In this document: piece after piece, positions 1-5,100 of the stretch
Layout of the letters: the number at the start of each line of letters is the position of its first letter
How positions within the stretch are numbered: position 1 is the stretch's first letter
Assembly: GCA_038242095.1 (NCBI GenBank)
Contig: JBBSSJ010000299.1
Coordinates: forward strand, 1-5,562
From: Persicitalea sp038242095
GTDB taxonomy: Bacteria; Bacteroidota; Bacteroidia; Cytophagales; Spirosomataceae
Reading direction: 5' to 3'
DNA length: 5,562 bases
Translations under genes and position numbers: made by a program
The notes under the pieces: generated by a model
What the model was told of the DNA's origin: nothing
What the model saw: only the letters and a program-made list of their open reading frames with translations
Database searches by the model: none

Positions 1-302
1 CCGAATTGCCGCCCACCGAACCAGTTTCGATGAATTGTTGGGGTTTCAAACCCTCGATTTTTCCTTTGATCGAAAGGCAATTCGCCGACTACGCCCGTCA
101 GAACCTCGACAATCCCAAGGCTGAGTTCTACATCCCGACCATCGTTTCGCACATGATCTACCACGATCAGGGCCAATGCCGCGTGTTCACCAGCCAGTCT
201 GACTGGTTTGGCGTGACGTATCCCGAAGACAAGCCTACCGTTCAGGCGGCGTTGACGGCACTGCATGAAGCAGGCGCGTATCCGGCCAAGTTGTGGGATT
301 AG
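1..302 (+). CDS. Sugar phosphate nucleotidyltransferase, C-terminal part (5' end outside window)
   Basis: About 99 C-terminal residues are visible. The reading frame is open to the left edge, so the real start lies upstream; the early TTG at position 6 is not a credible start. Blocks seen are VSMNCWGFKP near the beginning, PKAEFYIPT in the middle, and DWFGVTYPEDKP followed by AGAYPAKLW at the end. These match the C-terminal third of the roughly 300-residue NDP-sugar pyrophosphorylase-like proteins common in Bacteroidota, related to glucose-1-phosphate thymidylyl/uridylyltransferases. Such enzymes join a sugar 1-phosphate to an NTP, releasing pyrophosphate, in the cytoplasm. The N-terminal nucleotide-binding signature (GxGxR type) would be upstream and cannot be checked. 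The exact sugar and nucleotide are unknown. The gene ends with TAG immediately before a tandem repeat. Family assignment is strong; substrate is not assigned. Confidence 0.85.
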   Translation, partial: ELPPTEPVSMNCWGFKPSIFPLIERQFADYARQNLDNPKAEFYIPTIVSHMIYHDQGQCRVFTSQSDWFGVTYPEDKPTVQAALTALHEAGAYPAKLWD

Positions 303-305
303 ATG

Positions 306-338
306 TGAGTGAATGAGTGAATGAGTGAATGATAGAAT
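306..338 (+). repeat. TGAR tandem repeat between a stop codon and the next start codon
   Basis: Read in fours, the stretch is TGAG TGAA TGAG TGAA TGAG TGAA TGAT AGAA T, that is, three copies of an 8-bp unit plus a decayed fourth. It starts 3 bp after the nucleotidyltransferase stop and ends at the ATG of the glycosylase gene. Because the period is not a multiple of three, TGA occurs in all three forward frames. Positions 318-341 match 2297-2320 at 23 of 24 bases, and that second copy also ends on a start codon. No Shine-Dalgarno sequence is present, so the repeat forms the whole leader here. Confidence 0.8.
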
Positions 339-1232
339 ATGCTTGCGCCCCCCTTTCTGCTGCCGATCCCGCCGATTTTCAGTTTTCAGGAATGCCTGTG
401 GTTCCTGGATCGCAACTACGACGACATCATGCACCGCGTGACGCCCACTTCGGTCGTAAAACCTTTTCGGGTGGGAGAGAAGGTGGCTTTGCTGGAAATT
501 TCGGAGCAGGAAGGAAATCTGTTGGTCGAATTCCGGGGCGGTGAGGTGCTTGAAGAAGCTGCCCTCCGGGAGCAGGTATCGGCGCTTTTTGATCTAGAAA
601 CGGATCTTGCGCCCTTTTACGAGCGTTTACAACTCGATCCCGAACTGGCTTTCATGGCCTCTGACTACTACGGATTGTGCCTGATGGGTATTCCCGATTT
701 ATTCGAGGCGCTCTGCTGGAGCATCATCGGCCAGCAAATCAATTTGACATTTGCTTACGCTTTGAAAAAACGTTTGGTGGCGTTGGTTGGTCAGGAAATC
801 AAGTACGGAGATGAAGTTTTTTACGCCTTTCCGACGCCCGAACGCGTGGCGATGCTGACCGTAGAGCAATTGCGCCCGCTGCAGTTTTCGACCCGCAAAG
901 CCGAGTACCTCATCGGCGTAGCGCAGGCCTTCGAGTCGGGCGAAATATCCCGCGCGCAGTTGCTGGCTCTGCCGACGCCCGCCGCGGTGGCTGAGCGCCT
1001 CATCGCTTTGCGCGGCGTAGGCGAGTGGACGGCTCACTACGCGATGATGAAATCTTTGAAGGTTCCTAACGCGCTGCCCTACGGCGACGTTGGGCTGTAC
1101 AATGCCTTGGTAGCTTTAAAGGGCTTGCCCAAGCGCCCCTCCCGCATCGAACTGGCATCGGTCTTTGACCATTTTAAAGGCCACGAATCTTACTTGACGT
1201 TGTACCTGTGGCGAAGTCTGGCGGTTCGTTGA
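339..1232 (+). CDS. AlkA-like DNA-3-methyladenine glycosylase II (HhH-GPD family)
   Basis: A 297-residue base-excision repair enzyme that would cleave the N-glycosidic bond of alkylated purines such as 3-methyladenine, leaving an abasic site. Seen in sequence: an N-terminal beta-rich domain (about 1-110, with ECLWFLDRNYDD at 18-29), the GQQI motif at 131-134 that starts the helical HhH-GPD domain, the hairpin LRGVGEWTA at 224-232, and LPYGD at 246-250. Counting from the hairpin tryptophan W230, D250 sits at the same distance (20 residues) as catalytic Asp238 of E. coli AlkA, so the active site looks intact. There is no C-terminal FeS cysteine cluster, which argues against Nth/MutY. The ATG at 339 gives the expected N-terminus for the family (short lead-in, then PPIFSFQECLWFL). 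The start directly abuts a tandem repeat without a Shine-Dalgarno site. The gene ends 3 bp from the convergent membrane protein gene. Substrate range is inferred from the family. Confidence 0.88.
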   Translation: MLAPPFLLPIPPIFSFQECLWFLDRNYDDIMHRVTPTSVVKPFRVGEKVALLEISEQEGNLLVEFRGGEVLEEAALREQVSALFDLETDLAPFYERLQLDPELAFMASDYYGLCLMGIPDLFEALCWSIIGQQINLTFAYALKKRLVALVGQEIKYGDEVFYAFPTPERVAMLTVEQLRPLQFSTRKAEYLIGVAQAFESGEISRAQLLALPTPAAVAERLIALRGVGEWTAHYAMMKSLKVPNALPYGDVGLYNALVALKGLPKRPSRIELASVFDHFKGHESYLTLYLWRSLAVR

Positions 1233-1235
1233 AAA

Positions 1236-1595
1236 TTAATCGGCTTTCCGATACAGATATTTCATGATCGCAAAGTAGATCAGGAAACCCAGACCCGCAA
1301 TGATAGCAAGCAACCCAAAAATGACGGGGGCGTTGTGGTCCATATTCAAGTCATTTACCACCACGAGTCCCGCTCCGACACTCACGAGCAAAATCCCGTA
1401 CTTGAGATTGGAATACGTATCGGCCACACTGGTGTCTTTTTTGATAATCCATTGTTTATCGGGTTCAAGATGCCCGAGTTCCACCATGCGGGCCTTGATT
1501 TCAGACTCCCTTCTGACTTTCAGAATCGAAATGATGCCCCAGAAAATGATGTAGGTGACAGCAATCGGGATGCTCAACGCTACTATGCCTTCCAT
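1236..1595 (-). CDS. Small three-helix membrane protein, DUF6249-like
   Basis: A 119-residue protein with no catalytic motif. Three hydrophobic segments are visible: about 6-25, 64-81 and 90-110. Between the first and second lies a charged stretch of about 38 residues (KVRRESEIKARMVELGHLEP and onward), which is probably cytoplasmic by the positive-inside rule. The layout, a leading helix, a charged segment with an E-L/K-G-type turn, then a paired helix hairpin after LKYG, resembles DUF6249 proteins that are often found beside ECF sigma genes in Bacteroidota. I make that assignment from memory of the family pattern and it needs an HMM check. Function is unknown. The gene is divergent from the sigma factor gene, and its upstream region has an ECF-type promoter that matches the sigma gene's own, so it is probably part of that regulon. 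Its stop lies 3 bp from the convergent glycosylase stop. Confidence 0.7.
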   Translation of the reverse strand: MEGIVALSIPIAVTYIIFWGIISILKVRRESEIKARMVELGHLEPDKQWIIKKDTSVADTYSNLKYGILLVSVGAGLVVVNDLNMDHNAPVIFGLLAIIAGLGFLIYFAIMKYLYRKAD

Positions 1596-1637
1596 GATTT
1601 TTGTGTTTTAAAGTTTGAGTTTCGTTTGTCCCCGTTG

Positions 1638-1665
1638 GACGCTGGGACTTTTTGAAAGGTTGCAG
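1638..1665 (-). promoter_or_regulatory. ECF-type promoter facing the DUF6249-like gene
   Basis: On the minus strand CTGCAACC (1665-1658) is followed after 15 bp by GCGTC (1642-1638). The AAC core of the -35 box and the CGTC of the -10 box are separated by 17 bp, the typical ECF arrangement. Transcription would begin near 1630, leaving an A-rich leader of about 35 bases before the ATG at 1595. The same boxes with the same spacing occur on the other strand in front of the sigma gene. Confidence 0.65.
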
Positions 1666-1696
1666 TTTTTTCTTTTTTTCAAAAAATAAAAGTTTC

Positions 1697-1724
1697 CTGC
1701 AACCCTGAGAACGGCGTTTGCGTC
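1697..1724 (+). promoter_or_regulatory. ECF-type promoter of the sigma factor operon (probable autoregulation)
   Basis: CTGCAACC (1697-1704) and GCGTC (1720-1724) are separated by 15 bp, giving AAC-17 bp-CGTC. This matches the promoter on the opposite strand exactly in both boxes and in spacing, while the spacer bases differ. A start of transcription about 6-7 bp after the -10 box falls near 1730, only about 8 bases before the ATG at 1738. Upstream of the -35 box is an A/T-rich tract (1666-1696) shared by both promoters, which could act as an UP-like element. Autoregulation is inferred from position. Confidence 0.65.
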
Positions 1725-1737
1725 GAATGAGAACCCT

Positions 1738-2307
1738 ATGGTAGACGACGCAACCCTCATCAGACGAATTCAGGCGGGCGACCGCCACGCTTTCCGCTGG
1801 CTCATCAAATCCAATGAGCGGCTGGTGTACGGCGTAGTCCATAAAATTGTTAAGAATCAATCGGACGCGGAAGATATCAGTCAGGAAGTTTTTCTGAAAG
1901 TACATGAGAAACTCGATACCTTCAATCAGGAATCCAAACTCTCGACCTGGATCGCCAAAATCGCGTACAATCAGGCACTCAGTCACCTGCGGAAGCGGGA
2001 TGTGTTGCAGTATTCCGTTGATATGGACGATGAGGGATTTCAGGAACCGGACACCGGTACAACTGTCACTCCGAACGATCACCTGGAAGCGAAGGAGTTG
2101 AAAACCGTCGTGCACGAAGCTATCGAACGGCTTCCGCTCCCGTACCGAACGCTCATTGACCTGTTTCACATTCAGGAAATGAGCTACACCGAAATTGTAG
2201 AAATCAGCGGCTTGCCGGAAGGTACCGTCAAAAGCTACCTGTACCGGGGCAGGAAATTATTAAAAGATGCCATTCGTGGCAGCAGGGATTTGATTTTGAA
2301 TGAGTGA
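1738..2307 (+). CDS. ECF-family RNA polymerase sigma factor
   Basis: A 189-residue sigma-70 family protein of group 4 (ECF) size, with region 2 and region 4 and no region 1 or 3. Region 2 spans about 18-87: the DAEDISQEVFLKVHEKL segment (43-59) is the core-binding region 2.2, and STWIAKIAYNQALSHLRK (69-86) holds the melting and -10 recognition helices. An acidic linker (about 95-121) leads to region 4 (about 124-176), with RLPLPYRTLIDL and the helix-turn-helix MSYTEIVEISGLPEGTVKSY, which reads the -35 box. The ATG at 1738 gives the usual N-terminus (DDATLIRRIQAGD); the next in-frame Met is far downstream. The next gene starts 10 bp after the stop, so the two are probably one operon. The last codons and the stop lie inside a TGAR repeat. 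A matching ECF promoter upstream suggests the factor transcribes its own gene. Confidence 0.93.
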   Translation: MVDDATLIRRIQAGDRHAFRWLIKSNERLVYGVVHKIVKNQSDAEDISQEVFLKVHEKLDTFNQESKLSTWIAKIAYNQALSHLRKRDVLQYSVDMDDEGFQEPDTGTTVTPNDHLEAKELKTVVHEAIERLPLPYRTLIDLFHIQEMSYTEIVEISGLPEGTVKSYLYRGRKLLKDAIRGSRDLILNE

Positions 2308-2317
2308 ATGATAGAGT
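2297..2317 (+). repeat. Second copy of the TGAR stop-to-start repeat
   Basis: In fours the stretch reads TGAA TGAG TGAA TGAT AGAG T, directly followed by the ATG of the next gene. It matches 318-338 with one difference (G for A at 2316). It encodes the last residues and the TGA stop of the sigma factor and forms the whole spacer to the following gene. No Shine-Dalgarno sequence is present. Confidence 0.7.
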
Positions 2318-2740
2318 ATGAATCGAAAACACACCGATCAGGAATTACAGGATTTGTTTGAGAACGATCCTAAGGCATTTGCCGACCTTACCCGCACCGA
2401 CGAGGACGCGCGGCTGTACGCCTTGCTGTACGCGACGCTGCCTCGACTGGATGCCGTGGTAATCCCGGCTGATTTAAGCGAGCGTGTACTGGCCAGGTTG
2501 GAAATTAAAGTGTCTAAGACCCAAAAGTGGAATAACTATCTGCTGGCCGCAGTCATTACCTTAATCGTGGCGTGCGGTCTGATTTTCTCCTGGGTACAAT
2601 CGCCCGAAGTGGCCAAATCCTTCAACAAAATTAGCGGTTACCTTCCCTGGTCAATTGCCGCCGCGCTAGCCTTCTTCGGCTTCGAATTGCTCGATCAGAA
2701 AATGGTGTGGAATAAAGCGAATTCAGGAGTCAATGACTAG
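2318..2740 (+). CDS. Two-helix membrane protein, putative anti-sigma factor
   Basis: A 140-residue protein that I do not recognise as a named family. The first 70 residues or so are soluble and mostly helical, with an acidic start (DQELQDLFENDPKAFADL) and a second helical part (PADLSERVLARLEIKV). Two hydrophobic helices follow, about 72-92 and 110-127, joined by a loop of under 20 residues; both ends are probably cytoplasmic. Position directly after an ECF sigma gene, plus a cytoplasmic N-terminal domain on a membrane anchor, fits an anti-sigma factor that holds the sigma factor at the membrane. The zinc anti-sigma HxxxCxxC motif is absent and there is no sizeable periplasmic sensor domain, so any signal must be sensed in the membrane, by a partner, or by proteolysis. 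The role is inferred from context. No terminator is evident downstream. Confidence 0.6.
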   Translation: MNRKHTDQELQDLFENDPKAFADLTRTDEDARLYALLYATLPRLDAVVIPADLSERVLARLEIKVSKTQKWNNYLLAAVITLIVACGLIFSWVQSPEVAKSFNKISGYLPWSIAAALAFFGFELLDQKMVWNKANSGVND

Positions 2741-2764
2741 AAAAGGATCGCTGAAAGTGAGAAT

Positions 2765-2813
2765 AATTCATAATTCATAATTCATAATTCATAATTCATA
2801 ATTCATCATTCAT
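2765..2813. repeat. Heptamer tandem repeat AATTCAT in a convergent gene gap
   Basis: Six perfect copies of AATTCAT occupy 2765-2806, followed by a variant CATTCAT (2807-2813) and a decayed CATTTTT. On the minus strand the unit is ATGAATT. The TGA stop of the SGNH hydrolase gene (2815-2813) lies in this degenerate end. The other end is 24 bp past the stop of the putative anti-sigma gene. The array has no long inverted repeat, so it is not an intrinsic terminator by structure. Confidence 0.9.
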
Positions 2814-3490
2814 CATTTTTTCAACAACCCTGCCATCATTTCTTCCGCCACGAACTTGTCGCCTGTTTCGGTGAGGTGAACGCGATCGCGCGTCAGGATG
2901 CCACGCTCTTCGTTCTTGGGGTTATTTTTTGCAAGATACGTCTGGAAATCCTTGCGCAAATCTACCAAGACCAGCTTGTGGTCTCTGGCCAAATCACGGA
3001 TGGCGGCGGCGTACTGGTTTAGGTCGCCGTCTTGTTGGTTGGAATAATCGGTGCGCTCGCCGATAACCGACGGCGTGCACAGAATAGGGCGGATATTGTT
3101 ATCCTGCAATTTCTTGATAATGGCTTCGTAAAACTTCACGAATTTGTCGAGATCAGTACCCGTGCCGTGGGTTGCCTTGTGCCACACATCGTTGATACCG
3201 ATGTACACAAAAACAATATCCGGCTTTTTAGCCAATACATCCTCGTCCATTCTGAGGTACAGGTCGTACACCTTGTTGCCGCCGATGCCGGCGCCCATAA
3301 TTTCGTATTGGTCGCCCATGCCTTTTTCTTTCAGCATGGTTTGAAGCTGCGTGATGTAGCCCGTTGGGCCCACCCCTGCCTGGGTGACGGAATCGCCGAA
3401 GAAAATAACGCGCAATGGCTTGTCAGCCCGCATGGCGATAAGGGGGAGCAAAAAAGCGAAAAAACGGAGCTTGGAGAGTACTGATTTCAT
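2813..3490 (-). CDS. Secreted SGNH/GDSL-type hydrolase
   Basis: A 225-residue esterase/lipase-like protein with all SGNH blocks. Block I is FFGDSVT with nucleophile Ser34. Block II is GAGIGGNKV with Gly71 as the likely oxyanion glycine. Block III is GIND with Asn100, and block V is RDRVHLT with Asp202 and His205. The catalytic set is complete and the length is normal for single-domain members. The N-terminus has basic residues (K2, K7, R9) and the hydrophobic stretch FFAFLLPLIA, so it is probably exported to the periplasm, but the cleavage region (AMRADK) is a poor signal peptidase I site. There is no lipobox cysteine. The family hydrolyses esters, often acetyl groups on carbohydrates; the substrate here is unknown. 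The ATG at 3490 places the signal-like segment correctly. It is divergent from the histidine kinase gene and convergent with the anti-sigma-like gene; no functional link is evident. Confidence 0.88.
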   Translation of the reverse strand: MKSVLSKLRFFAFLLPLIAMRADKPLRVIFFGDSVTQAGVGPTGYITQLQTMLKEKGMGDQYEIMGAGIGGNKVYDLYLRMDEDVLAKKPDIVFVYIGINDVWHKATHGTGTDLDKFVKFYEAIIKKLQDNNIRPILCTPSVIGERTDYSNQQDGDLNQYAAAIRDLARDHKLVLVDLRKDFQTYLAKNNPKNEERGILTRDRVHLTETGDKFVAEEMMAGLLKK

Positions 3491-3590
3491 AAAGACCGAT
3501 GTTTAGGAGTAATTCGGAACAAAAAAGGAAATGATAAAACGAAAGTACTACTTTTAAGCCGCCGTCGCAATCGGGCATTATCTCAACTAA

Positions 3591-3610
3591 AAGGCGTACC
3601 GAATCGCCTT
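3591..3610 (+). other. Small inverted repeat just before the kinase start
   Basis: AAGGCG (3591-3596) and CGCCTT (3605-3610) form a perfect 6-bp stem around an 8-base loop, ending 8 bp before the proposed TTG start. It has no T-tract, so it is not a standard terminator. It could fold in the leader of the kinase mRNA or be an operator, or it could be chance. Confidence 0.3.
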
Positions 3611-3618
3611 AAGCCACA

Positions 3619-5100
3619 TTGGAAAGTCTTTACCAAGAAACCATCGAAGGCATGTCAGATGCCTTCATCTCCGTCGATTTTGACTGGAATATTTTGCATC
3701 TGAACAGCAAAACTGCTGCCGGAAGCACACTTCCAATTGACGAAATCGCGGGTCGTGATATGTGGGAAGCATTCCCGGCATTGATAGATACCGACCTCCC
3801 CGATTTCTACCTGCGCTGTATGAAGGACCGCCGGGCCGACGATTTGGTGCACTTTTCCCAAGTGGCTAACCGGTGGTACCATGCGCGGACAATACCGACG
3901 TCGCTGGGTATGAATATTTTTATATCCGACGTCACCGACAATAAAAAAATTTCCGAAGGCCAGGACCAATTTCTAATCATGGCTAATTCCATCCCGCAAT
4001 TGGGGTGGATGGCCGACCGCGAGGGAAATGTCCATTGGTACAATGACCGCTGGTACGAGTACACCGGCACCACCCTAGAAGAAATGGCGGGCTGGGGCTG
4101 GCAAAGAGTGCATCATCCCGAGCACATAGACCGTGTCGTGGCGTACGCCACGAAAGCCTGGCAGCAGAACCAGTCCTGGGAGTTGACTTTTCCACTGTGC
4201 GGGCAGGATGGCCGCTACCGCTGGTTCCTCACCAGGGTCTATCCAATCAAAGATAGCACGGGCAAGGTGGAGCAGTGGATCGGCACCAATACCGATATTC
4301 ACGATCAAAAGCTCGCCAGCGATACCCTGGAAAGGAAGGTGGTCGAACGGACCGGCGAACTGGAAATAGCCAATGAACACCTGCGCCGAATGAACGAGGA
4401 GTTGCAGCAGTTCAACTACGTCGCCTCGCACGACTTGCAGGAACCGTTGCGGAAGATTAAGATATTCACGGAACGCATCAAAACGCAGGATACCGATAAC
4501 CTGAGCGCCGATTCGCAGCAGTTTTTGGACCGCGTCATGTTTTCGGTCGATCGGATGTCCAATCTGCTCAAAGATTTACTGGATTTCAGCAGCGTGAACC
4601 GCGGTGAACTGTTTACGCAGGTAGATCTGAACGAGATTTTGTTTGAAATCGAGAACGATCTGGAATTGCTCATTGCTCAGCGATCGGCCACGGTGCGTAA
4701 GGACGCGCTGCCTGTCATTAGGGCAATTCCGCTGCAGATGCACCAGCTTTTTTACAATCTGGTCAATAATGCCATCAAGTTTACGCCGCCCGACCGCCCG
4801 CCGATGGTACAGATCGCGCGTGAGGTCGTAACCCCGCAAGAAATACTAGCCTGGCAACTCGACCCCACCCACACCTACCTTCATCTGACGGTTCAGGACA
4901 ACGGCATCGGATTCGAGGCCGAGTTTTCCGAAAAAATATTCGAGCTTTTCAAGCGGTTGCACAGCCAGCAATCCTACCGGGGTACCGGGGTGGGGTTGGC
5001 CATGTGCAAGAAGGTGGCAGAAAACCACGAAGGAAAAATCTGGGCCGAATCATCGTTGGGCGAAGGCGCTACCTTCCATATCGTGCTACCCGTCGACTAG
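3619..5100 (+). CDS. Soluble PAS-PAS sensor histidine kinase
   Basis: A 493-residue cytoplasmic kinase with no membrane helix. PAS domain 1 spans about 5-108, beginning DAFISVDFDWNILHLN. PAS domain 2 spans about 118-230, with GWMADREGNVHWYNDRWYEYTG and a PAC-like end (GKVEQWIGTNTDIHDQK). A coiled-coil linker covers about 231-262. In the HisKA domain, SHDLQEPLRKI carries the phosphoacceptor His271. In the HATPase domain the N box has Asn380 and Asn384 (NLVNNAIKF), the G1 box is DNGIG (427-431), and the G2 box is GTGVGL (455-460), so it looks fully active. It would autophosphorylate and pass phosphate to a response regulator, but none is adjacent, so it is an orphan here. An in-frame stop at 3610-3612 limits the start to TTG 3619 or ATG 3652 (residue 12). 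TTG is preferred because it keeps the helix leading into PAS 1. The PAS ligand is unknown. Its stop overlaps the convergent ABC gene stop. Confidence 0.9.
   Translation: MESLYQETIEGMSDAFISVDFDWNILHLNSKTAAGSTLPIDEIAGRDMWEAFPALIDTDLPDFYLRCMKDRRADDLVHFSQVANRWYHARTIPTSLGMNIFISDVTDNKKISEGQDQFLIMANSIPQLGWMADREGNVHWYNDRWYEYTGTTLEEMAGWGWQRVHHPEHIDRVVAYATKAWQQNQSWELTFPLCGQDGRYRWFLTRVYPIKDSTGKVEQWIGTNTDIHDQKLASDTLERKVVERTGELEIANEHLRRMNEELQQFNYVASHDLQEPLRKIKIFTERIKTQDTDNLSADSQQFLDRVMFSVDRMSNLLKDLLDFSSVNRGELFTQVDLNEILFEIENDLELLIAQRSATVRKDALPVIRAIPLQMHQLFYNLVNNAIKFTPPDRPPMVQIAREVVTPQEILAWQLDPTHTYLHLTVQDNGIGFEAEFSEKIFELFKRLHSQQSYRGTGVGLAMCKKVAENHEGKIWAESSLGEGATFHIVLPVD

Noticed and set aside
329..544. Open frame starting in the TGAR repeat, overlapping the glycosylase start
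   Set aside because: Frame-shifted shadow of the glycosylase N-terminal domain, with Arg/Gly-rich low-complexity translation.
699..1037. Open frame of 112 codons on the minus strand inside the glycosylase gene
   Set aside because: It lies wholly within a well-supported HhH-GPD gene, and its translation has no recognisable domain.
1658..1704. Inverted repeat GGTTGCAG ... CTGCAACC with T-rich and A-rich inner arms, looking like a terminator or large hairpin
   Set aside because: The outer arms are better explained as the two -35 boxes of divergent promoters, since each has its own GCGTC at the same distance. The inner T/A pairing is imperfect, and the gap lies between two gene starts, where a terminator is not expected.
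1501..2169. Open frame of 222 codons on the minus strand across the sigma factor gene and the divergent promoter region
   Set aside because: It crosses the promoter gap and overlaps both the sigma gene and the start of the membrane protein gene. Its translation shows low-complexity Lys/Phe stretches from the A/T tract and no domain.
2765..2813. Heptamer array considered as a CRISPR or replication iteron array
   Set aside because: Units are 7 bp and contiguous, without spacers. There is no DnaA box or rep/cas gene nearby. It fits a simple short-sequence repeat.
3032..3484. Open frame of 150 codons on the plus strand opposite the SGNH hydrolase
   Set aside because: Shadow of a gene with complete catalytic blocks on the other strand; its translation has no family pattern.
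3491..3618. Search for Bacteroidota -33 TTTG / -7 TAnnTTTG promoters in the divergent gap between hydrolase and kinase
   Set aside because: Only partial matches occur on either strand, with wrong spacing, so no promoter is called.
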